Assembly: GCA_017302045.1 (NCBI GenBank)
Contig: JAFLED010000007.1
Location: 1-36,324 of the forward strand
Origin: Spirochaetota bacterium
GTDB lineage: Bacteria; Spirochaetota; Leptospiria; Turneriellales; Turneriellaceae
Length of the DNA stretch: 36,324 nucleotides
Direction: 5' to 3'
The notes below the pieces were generated by a model. That model did not search any database and was not told the DNA's origin. It saw nothing but the letters and a program-made list of their open reading frames with translations. The translations under genes and the position numbers were made by a program. Each line of letters begins with the position of its first letter. The first letter of the stretch is position 1. Shown one piece after another: positions 14,811 through 23,161 of the stretch.

Positions 14811-15421
14811 CCCGGCACCTCCATACTTTTAAGATAAGTCATCACAGATTGCAAAGCGCGGCTGCGGTGGCTGTCGTTATTTTTCTCTGCGCCAGTGAGC
14901 TCACCCCATGTCGGCCCCCCCAGCTCGGGGCAGAAGATCGAGTCATAACCGAAACCGTTACCCCCCTTTGCCGCCGGGGCGACGAACCCGGTTTTGCGCC
15001 CAAAAAACAAAGTAGGATTTCCCCCCGGGTCGAGCAATGCCACGCAGGCAACGAACTGCGCCCGACGCTCTTTACCCGGCATACCCTCAAGCGCGCGAAG
15101 AATCTTTGCACAACGCGCGGCGTCGTTTTCGGCATAACGCGCCGAATACACTCCCGGCGCCCCTCGCAGCGCCTCGACCTCAAACCCGGAATCTTCGCCC
15201 AAAACCCAGGCATCGGCGCCGACGAGCGGCCCCAGCGCTTTCACTTTAATCAGCGCATTACCGGCGTAGGTGGTGGCAGTTTCTTCAGCTTTGTACGCGG
15301 TGCGTTTGACTTCGGGCAAATCGGCAATGCAAAAAAGCTGCACCGCTGGCAAGGCCGCGCCGAAGATCGCACGCATCTCGCGCAGCTTTCCCGCATTTTC
15401 GGTGGCGATATAGAGTCTCAC
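14807..15421 (-). CDS. rdgB: XTP/dITP diphosphatase (HAM1/RdgB family)
   Basis: A 204-residue house-cleaning nucleotide pyrophosphatase that hydrolyses dITP, XTP and ITP to monophosphates so that deaminated purines stay out of DNA and RNA. Motifs in order: IATENAGKLREM (substrate loop), GEDSGFEVEALRGAPGVYSA (metal-binding Asp, nucleotide pocket), GGNGFGYDSIF and the C-terminal SHRSRAL. Length and motifs are normal. The start is GTG 15421, placed exactly before the conserved first strand. It overlaps the upstream peptidase stop by 4 nt (GTGA) and lies at the edge of a palindromic repeat, so its upstream ribosome-binding region was contributed by that repeat. Confidence 0.95.
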   Translation of the reverse strand: MRLYIATENAGKLREMRAIFGAALPAVQLFCIADLPEVKRTAYKAEETATTYAGNALIKVKALGPLVGADAWVLGEDSGFEVEALRGAPGVYSARYAENDAARCAKILRALEGMPGKERRAQFVACVALLDPGGNPTLFFGRKTGFVAPAAKGGNGFGYDSIFCPELGGPTWGELTGAEKNNDSHRSRALQSVMTYLKSMEVPG

Positions 15422-16251
15422 CCCCCGGCCCCTTCTCCTGAAGAAGGGCGGGAGACAGAGTTTCTCCGCCTCGAACCCCTCTCCTTTAAGAGAGGGGTAG
15501 CCGCAGGTCGGGGTGAGGTCCGCATGCTGTAAGCCGCACTGTCGCGCAGAAGTTTATCCGCCGCCTTCGCGCCGGGAAAAAGTTTTTCGAGGTAGGCCCA
15601 GAACCGCTTCGAATGATTCTTGTGTTTGGTATGCGCGAGTTCGTGGCAAATCACGTAGTCTTGCAGCCGCTGTGACGCAAACAGAAGCCGCCCATTCAGC
15701 ATGATGCGGTCGTCAAAGGTGCAGTACCCCAACCGCGACTTTTGTACGCGAACGAAAAAATCTTTCACCTCAATTTTATGTAAATCGGCCCAGTAGCGCG
15801 CGCGTTCGAGCAAAGCGGCCGAACCGAATTTCACGAGCTGCGACAGCAGATATTTCTCGAGGTGCAAATAAAGCTTCTCTGCATTTTCCGCTAAAAAAAA
15901 TTCCGGAGCAAGGTGAAATATAGAATTTCTCTCTTTATTATCGCGCACGACGCGGTACTGCGGGTATCTGAGGTTCGCGTCGGCGAACACCTGTAACGAA
16001 TAATACCCGGTTTCGATGACGGCGCCCTCGGTGATACGGCGCAAACCGGCGAGGCGTTCGGCTTTTTGCAGCGTCTTCTCCATCCAGCCGCGGCGCGCCA
16101 AAAGAAACTCCTGCACCCATTTTTCGGGAGTACCTGCCGGCACCGAAAGCACAAATTTGCCCCCAGGCGTGTAACGCAGCGACGCCGAACGTGCTCGTGC
16201 GCGCGAGGCTACAATCTCAACGTCGAAGCTGCGTTTGAGGTCAGTCGTCAT
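15418..16251 (-). CDS. YgjP-type (DUF45/WLM-like) zinc metallopeptidase with repeat-derived tail
   Basis: A 277-residue member of the DUF45/YgjP family. The zinc site is ICHELAHTKHKNHSKRFW (shown to 18 residues): His203, Glu204, His207 and a later His, with the family's NHS-x-x-FW pattern. The upstream KSRLGYCT segment and RLQDYV before the helix are also typical. Cellular role is poorly known; relatives are cytoplasmic and some act in DNA or protein repair. The fold should end near residue 242. The remaining 35 residues (from MRTSPRPAATP) are Arg/Pro/Ser/Gly-rich and translated from the palindromic element at 15419-15517. ATG 16251 overlaps the end of the RNase Z-like gene by 11 nt. Confidence 0.85.
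   Translation of the reverse strand: MTTDLKRSFDVEIVASRARARSASLRYTPGGKFVLSVPAGTPEKWVQEFLLARRGWMEKTLQKAERLAGLRRITEGAVIETGYYSLQVFADANLRYPQYRVVRDNKERNSIFHLAPEFFLAENAEKLYLHLEKYLLSQLVKFGSAALLERARYWADLHKIEVKDFFVRVQKSRLGYCTFDDRIMLNGRLLFASQRLQDYVICHELAHTKHKNHSKRFWAYLEKLFPGAKAADKLLRDSAAYSMRTSPRPAATPLLKERGSRRRNSVSRPSSGEGAGG
15419..15517. repeat. About 100-bp palindromic element at the peptidase/rdgB junction
   Basis: The segment begins TCACCCCCCGGCC and ends AGGTCGGGGTGA, so its termini are imperfect inverted repeats. Inside are two hairpins: CCCTTCT/AGAAGGG with a CCTGA loop (about 15431-15449) and CCCCTCTC/GAGAGGGG with a CTTTAA loop (about 15476-15497). The organisation resembles a REP doublet or small MITE. 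I recall similar C-rich palindromes as interspersed repeats in other genomes. It encodes the last 33 or so residues of the YgjP-type protein and touches the rdgB start codon. Confidence 0.6.
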
Positions 16252-17074
16252 GCGCTAAGATAAAAATGCGGTCGAGAAATTCCTTGTCCTGAATCTTTTT
16301 TGCAAGTATGTGATGAATATAGCGGCGCGTATAACGCTTCGAAAAATGTGTGAGTACGATCTTTTCGTTCCGGAAAAGATCTTTGTGCGCAATGATCTCG
16401 TCGAGGTGGGTATGCCCCCACTCGCGCGCACGTGCCACTGGCCGCTTATCGTCGATGTAGGTACATTCGATGAAGAGCACCGTCGCCTGCTGCGCCGCCT
16501 GGTTATCGGCAAGAAACTCGATCGTGGTATCGCCCGAGAAAGCAAAGACGGGAATATCGCGGTCTTCGAAAATATCGTCGCCGCGGTCTTTCATCCGCTT
16601 GATTTCGCGACCGTCGACTTTGAGAAACTCTTCTTTCAGCTTGCGGCTTTTGCGCAGTACGGCATAACCGCGGCAGGGCACGCGGTGATGGCTTGCGAGC
16701 GCCCGCACACGCAGGTCTTTGCGCAGCTGTATTTCGTCGCCGGGATTCATACCGTGCAGACGAATCTCGTATTCGAAGCCCTCGATCTTCTGCCAGAGCT
16801 TCAGAATCTGCGTCATCGGTTCGACGATTTCGATCGGGCAATGGATATCGGGTGGCGGTAAATGTTTGAGGCTGCGCTGGCTGATGTAATAGGGCAAGCC
16901 TGCCGCATGGTCGAGATGCCCGTGCGTGAGAAAGATGCGCGGAATATCGATCAGCATATCGGGCGACCGGCCGGTATCAAAGGCGATCTGAAAATTCGGC
17001 AGAATGTAGCAGGTTTCGATGCCGCCACGGCCCGTCGCAGCAACCTGGATATCTTTATGGTGAAATTCGATCAT
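16241..17074 (-). CDS. RNase Z-like metallo-beta-lactamase-fold hydrolase
   Basis: A 277-residue MBL-fold protein. The zinc motif THGHLDHAAG (His51, His53, Asp55, His56) is followed by LPYYISQRSL, ASHHRVPCRGYAV, a SGDTTIEF motif and a late GHTHLDE plus LTHFSKRY, the order seen in tRNase Z and close relatives. tRNase Z trims tRNA 3' ends. That would fit here, since the tRNA in this window lacks encoded CCA, but other relatives have different substrates and the exosite arm of classical RNase Z is not obvious. It sits 34 nt after an upstream lipoprotein gene and overlaps the peptidase gene, so it is likely part of the 17885-to-11627 minus-strand cluster. Confidence 0.78.
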   Translation of the reverse strand: MIEFHHKDIQVAATGRGGIETCYILPNFQIAFDTGRSPDMLIDIPRIFLTHGHLDHAAGLPYYISQRSLKHLPPPDIHCPIEIVEPMTQILKLWQKIEGFEYEIRLHGMNPGDEIQLRKDLRVRALASHHRVPCRGYAVLRKSRKLKEEFLKVDGREIKRMKDRGDDIFEDRDIPVFAFSGDTTIEFLADNQAAQQATVLFIECTYIDDKRPVARAREWGHTHLDEIIAHKDLFRNEKIVLTHFSKRYTRRYIHHILAKKIQDKEFLDRIFILAHDD

Positions 17075-17108
17075 GCGTGTTTAGCTCAGCACGGCGCCGG
17101 ACTCGCTG

Positions 17109-17885
17109 TCATAGCGGCGCCAGAAACGGCATATTCAGCTGCAGGTTACGCTTATGCACCTGAATGACGATTTTACATTCGAACACCTCGGGACGCGAGA
17201 AGACTTCTTGCACGATCTCGTAGCGGAACTTCTTCTTTTCCATCGCGGCATCGAGATTTTTGGCAATGTCGGCAGATTCGGCGACGTAATGGGCCCGGGG
17301 TGGAAAATACCGCGCGTCGAGCGTCGTGAGTTGTAAGCCCTCGCGCGGCAGCGTGGCGCCGTGTAAGAGTTTCATCTGCATCGCGTCTGAAATCAGCCAG
17401 CGGTAGAGGCCGAGAATGCGCGCGTTCATGCAGGCGTTATCGAATAGAACTTTTTTGATCTCCATCGGCGCGCGTATCTTTTCGTCGATGAGAGCCAGGT
17501 TGATTTCTTGCGGGTTTAACTGGTTCGCCTCGGCCGCAAGAATTTCACCGAGCGGAAATCCGCTGACCGGTTTACGCTGCTGCAACAACAACTCGCGCTG
17601 CTTGTTGAAATCGGCAAATGCCTCGTGGTCGAAAAGCTCGCTGATGCTATTGGGCAGAAACGTCGTCTTGGGGTCGAGCGGCTTCGAGAAATCGAGCGCG
17701 CGGCCATAACTCACGATCTGGTAGGTAACGGGATCGAGAAAACCCTCTTGAATGCGGTCGACGGGCGACAGGTAGGTAATTTGCGGCGGCTTCTGAAAAC
17801 AATTCACCCCGAGAGATGAAAATGAGATTAAAATCGCTCCATGCAGAAAACTTAAACAACGGCACCAAGGTTGCGCAAAACGCAT
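17109..17885 (-). CDS. Predicted lipoprotein of unknown function
   Basis: A 258-residue exported protein. The N-terminus (MRFAQPWCRC then a hydrophobic stretch) leads to LGVNC, a relaxed spirochaete-like lipobox with Asn at -1 and lipidation at Cys29. The mature part has Pro-rich ITYLSPVDRIQEGFLDP, a mixed helical middle (LLLQQRKPVSGFPLGEILAAEANQ in part) and strand-like KFRYEIVQEVFSRP and ECKIVIQVHKRN near the end. No known family recognised. ATG 17885 is chosen over GTG 17900 because GGAG lies 9 nt before the ATG. It is the first gene of the minus-strand cluster and is divergent from the acyl-CoA synthetase gene across 134 bp. Confidence 0.65.
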   Translation of the reverse strand: MRFAQPWCRCLSFLHGAILISFSSLGVNCFQKPPQITYLSPVDRIQEGFLDPVTYQIVSYGRALDFSKPLDPKTTFLPNSISELFDHEAFADFNKQRELLLQQRKPVSGFPLGEILAAEANQLNPQEINLALIDEKIRAPMEIKKVLFDNACMNARILGLYRWLISDAMQMKLLHGATLPREGLQLTTLDARYFPPRAHYVAESADIAKNLDAAMEKKKFRYEIVQEVFSRPEVFECKIVIQVHKRNLQLNMPFLAPL

Positions 17886-18019
17886 GCGACATAACTCCAC
17901 AAGCGCCGATTACAGGGTGACAAGCCGAAAATTTTATACGATCTTATCCGGCTTTTTGCTTGACCCAAAAAGTTTTGTGTCGATTGTGCACTCTCTAAAT
18001 TTATTGTGAAGGGGATCTT

Positions 18020-19957
18020 ATGGAATACGTGAAGCTCAATGTGAAGACTTTTGTCGATGCGATAGAACAGTCTTTCAAAAAAAACGGCAGCCGCCTCGCG
18101 CTGCGCTATCGTCAGGGGGGTGAAGAATTCAAAACACTGACTTATGCAGAGCTTGAGAAGAGCGTACGCCTTGTTGCGGCGGGTCTCGCAGCGATCGGCC
18201 TGAAACCCAAAGACCATGTCGGCCTCATCGCCGATGTCAGCCACTACTGGCTCACCGCGAATCTCGCGATTCAACTCAATGGCGCGGCGGATGTTCCGCG
18301 TGGCACCGACTCTACCGGCCCCGAAATCGCATACATTCTCGACCACTCTGGTTCGAGCATCGTTTTCGTACACAATGCCGAACAGGTGAAGAAGATCGAC
18401 GCGGGCCTCAAGAAATTCAAACACAAAGTAAAAAAATATATCGTCCTAAACGACGACAAGTCGGCCAAAGGTTCGAATGTCATGACGCTGTCTGAGCTCA
18501 AAGAAGAAGGCGAAAACCTCTTTAAGAAAGGTGGTAAAGCCCTCGCCGATTTCGAGTCGCGCGCCGGCAAGGTTACACCCACAGATCTTTCGGGTATTAT
18601 TTATACTTCGGGAACAACCGGCGAACCCAAAGGTGTGATGCTGAGCCACGGGAATTTTGCGTCGCAAATGCGGATAATCCCTGAGATTCTGCAAATCGGC
18701 CCGAATGACAGCGGTCTGACACTGCTGCCACCGTGGCACGTTTTCGGCCGCATCACCGAAGTGATGTTCTTCGCCATCGGTGCGTCGATCACATACACCG
18801 ACATTAAACACATCGGTGAAGACATGCGCTCCGTTAAGCCCACGTATGTGCCCGCCGTACCGCGCATCTGGGAAGGCGTTTATAACAAAATCATCGGTAA
18901 CGTAAAAAAGCAAGGCAAAGAGCCGATCTTTAATAAGTTCAAAGCCGCCGCCCTGAAATACAATCACTTCACGTCGATGCTGACAGGTAAAGAGAAGCGC
19001 CCGCTGAAACGCTCTCTGCTCTCTTCGCTCGTCGCACGCATTGTGGGCCTGCTCGGCGCTTTACTGTGGCTGATCCCCAAGAAACTGGGAGACATTCTCG
19101 TCTTCAAGAAAGTGCTCGCGGCGACTGGTGGTCGTCTCAAAGCTTCTCTTTCAGGCGGCGGAGCTCTGCCGTCGTATATCGACGATTTCTTTCGCGCGAT
19201 CGGCGTTCGTATTCTCGAAGGTTATGGCCTCACCGAAACCTCCCCGGTGCTTTCTGTGCGCCTTCCCAATCGCGTGATTCCCGGCACGGTCGGGCCACTC
19301 ATCGCCGGCACCGAATATAAACTCATCGACCTCGAAGGCCGCGATGTGACGAAGATTCCCGGTGCAAAGGGCACCATCCACGTGCGCGGGCCACAGGTCA
19401 TGCAGGGCTATTACAAGAACCCGAAAAAAACGGCGGATGTACTTACTCCGGACGGTTGGTTTAATACCGGTGACCTGGTGGTTATGAACCATTCTGGCGA
19501 GGTATCTATCGTCGGTCGCAGTAAAGACACTCTGGTACTCGTTGGCGGCGAAAACGTCGAACCGACCCCGATTGAAGAGAAACTGAAAGAAAGTAATTAT
19601 GTCGACCACGTTATGCTGGTATCGCGCGCCTTCGGTGAAGATCAGAAGGTACTCGGGGCTCTCATCGTACCGAATGCCGAAAACCTCGGCGAGTGGTGCA
19701 AGAAAAATGGTGTGGGCGGCGACCTGACCGCGTGGGTCAAAGACCCCAAGGTTAACGCAATGTACCGCGCTGAAATCAACAAATTCATTAACGCAGAGAA
19801 TGGTTTCAAGAACTTCGAAAAAATCGGAGCTTTCGCGCTGCTGAAAAAACCCTTCGAGCAGGGCGACGAGTTGAACAACACGCTCAAGGTACGCCGCCAC
19901 ATCGTTTCTGAGAAATACGAAAAACTCATTAACGATATGTACGCAGACGCGAAGTGA
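18020..19957 (+). CDS. Long-chain fatty acid-CoA ligase (AMP-binding)
   Basis: A 645-residue adenylate-forming enzyme of the FAA1/COG1022 class. It activates fatty acids with ATP and CoA for degradation, phospholipid synthesis or uptake by trapping. The ATP-binding motif YTSGTTGEPKGVMLSH starts near residue 195. Later come LPPWHVFGR, SLSGGGALP, LEGYGLTETSP, GWFNTGDLV and GRSKDTLVLVGGENVEP; Lys-rich C-terminal residues include the LKVRR region. A positively charged segment after the substrate tunnel (KEKRPLKRS, then hydrophobic LLGALLWLIP) may touch the membrane. The ribosome site AAGGGG (18009-18014) lies about 6 nt before ATG 18020. A TTGACC box at 17960-17965 lacks a convincing -10. The CHAT gene follows 34 nt later. 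Confidence 0.93.
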   Translation: MEYVKLNVKTFVDAIEQSFKKNGSRLALRYRQGGEEFKTLTYAELEKSVRLVAAGLAAIGLKPKDHVGLIADVSHYWLTANLAIQLNGAADVPRGTDSTGPEIAYILDHSGSSIVFVHNAEQVKKIDAGLKKFKHKVKKYIVLNDDKSAKGSNVMTLSELKEEGENLFKKGGKALADFESRAGKVTPTDLSGIIYTSGTTGEPKGVMLSHGNFASQMRIIPEILQIGPNDSGLTLLPPWHVFGRITEVMFFAIGASITYTDIKHIGEDMRSVKPTYVPAVPRIWEGVYNKIIGNVKKQGKEPIFNKFKAAALKYNHFTSMLTGKEKRPLKRSLLSSLVARIVGLLGALLWLIPKKLGDILVFKKVLAATGGRLKASLSGGGALPSYIDDFFRAIGVRILEGYGLTETSPVLSVRLPNRVIPGTVGPLIAGTEYKLIDLEGRDVTKIPGAKGTIHVRGPQVMQGYYKNPKKTADVLTPDGWFNTGDLVVMNHSGEVSIVGRSKDTLVLVGGENVEPTPIEEKLKESNYVDHVMLVSRAFGEDQKVLGALIVPNAENLGEWCKKNGVGGDLTAWVKDPKVNAMYRAEINKFINAENGFKNFEKIGAFALLKKPFEQGDELNNTLKVRRHIVSEKYEKLINDMYADAK

Positions 19958-19991
19958 CGCAACCCCTTTGCCAGAGGGCTTAGGTGGTTAA

Positions 19992-21866
19992 ATGCTAACC
20001 TCGATCATCATTGACCGGGTCGGCAGCACCAACGTCTTTAATATTGTCCAGGAAAGCGGGGTGTCGAATCCCGCTCTCAAGGCCAACGAGCGCCTGCAGT
20101 CGATCATCGACGACGATCTCATCGCCGAATATCTCGAAGAACTGGGGCGAATCGCCAATATTTCCCGGTCTCTTTCTTCGTTGCCGCGCGGCAGCGAAGA
20201 AAGCCAGGCGCTGATTTTTCAGCACCTGAACCTCAGCCACAAACTGCGCGAAATCGGCGAAGCGCTGTTCAAACAATTTTTCCCCGCCCCGCTGCAGGAA
20301 TTCATCCGCGATTCGCAGCAAAGTTACCTTTATTTTCACGTCGACGCGGCGCTTGCCTCTCTGCCGCTCGAAATTCTGCACGACGGTACCGCCTTCTTAT
20401 GGGAAAAATTCTATGTCGGTAAAGCGATCAAAGGCCAGGATATCTCACTCAGCGATTTTCACCCCCGCGAGATTATCAACATGCTCATCATCGCCGACCC
20501 ACGCGAAGACCTCGATTGGGCGCGCCGCGAAGGCGAGCTGTTGTTCGAACATTTAGGCGCGTTCGTCAGCCCTAAAAAAATTAACCTGACGCTGATCGGC
20601 GGAAAAACCGTTACCAAACTCAATATCCTCAACTCGATTCTCGACAAAGACATCATCCATTACGCGGGGCACCTGCACCACAGCGGAAATCCCGATGAGA
20701 ACGGCTGGCTTTTAGCCGATGGCAAGATACTCTACGCGCGCGAATTTAAAATGAGCGGCGCGCAGCCTAAACTGATTTTTTGCAATTCATGCCTGAGCGC
20801 GCGCTCAGATGAACACGCGGGTGACGCCTCGTGGTATGCACAATTCGCCGCGGCGTTTATCCGCGCGGGCCGCACCAGCTATGTCGGCACCAACTGGGAG
20901 CTACCCGACCGGCAACCGACACTCGAGTTCACGACGCAGTTTTACGATCATATCTTTCAGGGCAAATCGCTCGGCGAATCTTTGCAGCAAAGCCGCTCGC
21001 ATGCGCGCGAACATTTCTCCCTGAATGACCTGACTTGGGCTTCGTACCTGCTGATGGGTAACCCGATGCAAACGGTCTTTAGAGCCGATTCGCTGCTGCC
21101 CGACGTGACGCGCAACATGCTCGAACCCGAAGACGTTACGGGCCACTACCCGTACCCAATCGCCGAGGCTTTCGAGAAATTTCACCGTATCTTCGCCGAC
21201 AAGAGCGAACGCGGCGAAAACGGTGGCGAAGAGAGTCTCAAGGCATTATTCTATCTTTTTTCGCAGGTACTGTTTTTTCTTACCGGACTCGTGCTCGCTA
21301 ACTACAGGATTTTTAATTTCCCCAAACCCATCGCCTTTCCTTTTCCCCATGTCGAAAAATCGCTCGCAGCTCTGTTCTCGGCATTAGGGGCGATTCGGGC
21401 CATCAAGGCGCATCCGCTGGCGGTAAACCTGCTTGAGACGCTCTATGTGCATAAAGAGAACCTCGAGAAAATCGCCAACCTGAGAAAAAAATACCGCGCT
21501 GGCGGTGTCAAAGAATCTGATTTTGAAACCTACACGATCACGGTGCAATACCTGATGGAGGCGCTGCTCATCGATCTCGATTTTTTACGACACTACGGTT
21601 TTTATCTGATCGTTGAACCGGGGCATCGCCAGCTCAGCTTTCACGGTGTCGAACGCCACCATACGCACCGCGATATTATTCTGCCGACGCAGGCGAATGC
21701 GATGACGTATACCGAACTGCTCGAAAAGACCTCGTATCTTGTCGGCCGCTGCGTATTTTATTCGCCTGTGAAAAAAACCTTTCTGGATCTTTCGCCCTTC
21801 ATGCGTATCAGTGCCGAAGCCGACGGCACCTACAACTTCGCTTTTACGAAGACGAAAGCGGGTTAA
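19992..21866 (+). CDS. CHAT-domain caspase-like protein with unassigned C-terminal half
   Basis: A 624-residue protein. Residues 1-110 are mostly helical. The CHAT (caspase-HetF-associated) peptidase domain covers about 110-370. The catalytic dyad is visible: His227 in HYAGHLH and Cys267 in LIFCNSCLSA, followed by AFIRAGRTSYVGTNW and the family-typical late LTWASYLLMGNPM. Residues about 380-624 match nothing I know; they include a hydrophobic stretch (FYLFSQVLFFLTGLVLANY) and a helical core ending in mixed strands. CHAT proteases are used in several bacterial immune and cell-death systems and in signalling, usually with an upstream sensor. No such sensor gene is adjacent. AGGTGG lies 7-12 nt before ATG 19992. 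Probably co-transcribed with the acyl-CoA ligase. Confidence 0.85.
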   Translation: MLTSIIIDRVGSTNVFNIVQESGVSNPALKANERLQSIIDDDLIAEYLEELGRIANISRSLSSLPRGSEESQALIFQHLNLSHKLREIGEALFKQFFPAPLQEFIRDSQQSYLYFHVDAALASLPLEILHDGTAFLWEKFYVGKAIKGQDISLSDFHPREIINMLIIADPREDLDWARREGELLFEHLGAFVSPKKINLTLIGGKTVTKLNILNSILDKDIIHYAGHLHHSGNPDENGWLLADGKILYAREFKMSGAQPKLIFCNSCLSARSDEHAGDASWYAQFAAAFIRAGRTSYVGTNWELPDRQPTLEFTTQFYDHIFQGKSLGESLQQSRSHAREHFSLNDLTWASYLLMGNPMQTVFRADSLLPDVTRNMLEPEDVTGHYPYPIAEAFEKFHRIFADKSERGENGGEESLKALFYLFSQVLFFLTGLVLANYRIFNFPKPIAFPFPHVEKSLAALFSALGAIRAIKAHPLAVNLLETLYVHKENLEKIANLRKKYRAGGVKESDFETYTITVQYLMEALLIDLDFLRHYGFYLIVEPGHRQLSFHGVERHHTHRDIILPTQANAMTYTELLEKTSYLVGRCVFYSPVKKTFLDLSPFMRISAEADGTYNFAFTKTKAG

Positions 21867-21874
21867 CCACACCG

Positions 21875-22450
21875 TTAGAAAAAAATTTTCTGCGCCAGTA
21901 TTTCTCCGGCGCGCTTAAAATTCTCTTTCCATTCGGCGCGGCCACCGGAACCGATCTGGTTTGTCACGCATAACACCGCGGTGAATGGAACACCCTTTTC
22001 ATGGCAATACAGCGCGAGCGACGCGGCCTCCATATTCTCGAGAACCGGGCGCGGGTAGTCGGGGGGGATATACCCCTGATTGCGCGAAAACTTCGCGGCT
22101 TCGATGCTGATGCCGTGATTTTGCAGTACGGTCGCACCAGGCAAACCGGCAAATTCGGCCGCAGCTTCGGTTCGTGCGGCGCGCGGCAAAAACTCCGGCA
22201 GTTCTTCGTGCTCTACGAAGGGCAGAACAAAATGCTGGCACTGGAAAAGTTTGAAGACATCTTCTTTATGCGGAGAACCGCAGGTACCAGCCAGTAAAAC
22301 GCCGGCCGGTTTTTCAGAAGCCATGAGTCGCGCCAGTTCGGCGAGAGCGGCGAACTGGCCGATACCCAATGCATGAGCGGTAAATCCGGCTTTTACCCTT
22401 TCGCGAAAGCCGGGAATTTCTTTTTCATGGGCGACGACGAGCCAGCGCAT
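21875..22450 (-). CDS. Nucleosidase/phosphorylase-superfamily protein (MTAN/futalosine hydrolase-like)
   Basis: A 191-residue PNP_UDP_1-type protein. It starts with a compact first strand (WLVVAHEKEIPGF), shows LGIGQ, GVLLAGTCGS at the phosphate/ribose site, and ENMEAASLALYC, where the Glu-Met-Glu element binds the ribose in nucleosidases; TNQIGS follows. The ENMEAA form is closer to MTA/SAH nucleosidase and futalosine hydrolase than to trimeric PNP, so it probably cleaves an N-glycosidic bond, releasing a base. It is shorter than most members (about 220-250). It lies 10 nt downstream of a VUT/YhhQ transporter gene on the same strand, which suggests salvage of the transported compound. Confidence 0.75.
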   Translation of the reverse strand: MRWLVVAHEKEIPGFRERVKAGFTAHALGIGQFAALAELARLMASEKPAGVLLAGTCGSPHKEDVFKLFQCQHFVLPFVEHEELPEFLPRAARTEAAAEFAGLPGATVLQNHGISIEAAKFSRNQGYIPPDYPRPVLENMEAASLALYCHEKGVPFTAVLCVTNQIGSGGRAEWKENFKRAGEILAQKIFF

Positions 22451-22460
22451 CGTCTTTGCG

Positions 22461-23132
22461 TCAGGCCGGCTTTTCGTTTTTCAGGTATCTTTCGATGATC
22501 ACATGCACCAGGTAGATGACCGGAGTGACCGCGACGGCGATGACGAGCTTATAAAGATAGTTATTCGTCGCGACCTTGAAAAATTCGGCATGCGACCACT
22601 TGCCCGGTATGACAAAAGCGATATAGAGCACGACAAATGTGTCGATCAATTGGCTGATGACGGTGCTGCCGGTCGCGCGCAGCCACAGGTGCGAACCACC
22701 CGTACGCATTTTGAGCTGATGAAAAATAAAAAAATCCAGAAATTGGCCAATGCCGAAGGCAATGAGAGAACCGATAATGATGCTTTGCGAAGTACCGAAC
22801 ACCGTGTTAAAATTGTCGTCGCTGATCGCAGAGAATGAAGCGGCGCGGGTCATACCCATAAAATACAGCGCAACAAAAACATACGAAATGAGCACCATCG
22901 TTAGTAGCGTCAGGCGACGCACACCTGCCATGCCATAATATTCGTTGATGAGATCGGTCATGACAAAGACCACAGGCCAGACCAGCACCCCCACCGAGAG
23001 GTTTGCCGTCGTCAGGCCAAAAACGCTGAAGGTGAAGATTTTACCGCCGACCATCTCGGCCAGAATCGCATTCGTCACGAAGAAACCCGCGAGCACGATA
23101 TAAAGCCGCTCTTTTTTCTGTGTATGTTCCAT
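22461..23132 (-). CDS. yhhQ: VUT/YhhQ-family transporter, probable queuosine-precursor uptake
   Basis: A 223-residue protein with six hydrophobic segments and the family signature FVMTDLINEYYG near the third helix, plus a GQFLDFFIFHQLK stretch and DTFVVLYIAFV. YhhQ-type proteins import 7-deazaguanine precursors of queuosine (preQ0, preQ1 or queuine); other VUT members may carry other substrates. ATG 23132 follows a divergent promoter region of about 60 bp with the minus-strand hexamer TTGACG. No preQ1 riboswitch-like structure is evident upstream. It is the first gene of a two-gene unit with the nucleosidase. Confidence 0.82.
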   Translation of the reverse strand: MEHTQKKERLYIVLAGFFVTNAILAEMVGGKIFTFSVFGLTTANLSVGVLVWPVVFVMTDLINEYYGMAGVRRLTLLTMVLISYVFVALYFMGMTRAASFSAISDDNFNTVFGTSQSIIIGSLIAFGIGQFLDFFIFHQLKMRTGGSHLWLRATGSTVISQLIDTFVVLYIAFVIPGKWSHAEFFKVATNNYLYKLVIAVAVTPVIYLVHVIIERYLKNEKPA

Positions 23133-23161
23133 GGTGGGCCTGTTCGCACGCTGTTATGAAA

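Noticed and set aside
14573-15532. 319-residue plus-strand ORF across rdgB and the membrane-protein gene
   Set aside because: Low-complexity Arg/Pro/His-rich shadow of rdgB and its neighbour; the minus-strand proteins have conserved motifs and proper overlaps.
17960-18019. Full sigma-70 promoter for the acyl-CoA ligase
   Set aside because: TTGACC is present, but no -10 lies at 16-18 nt spacing; TAAATT is 30 nt away.
21877-21891. AGAAAAAAATTTTCT as a terminator between CHAT and nucleosidase genes
   Set aside because: A-T palindrome with a weak stem, overlapping the nucleosidase stop; too unstable to call.
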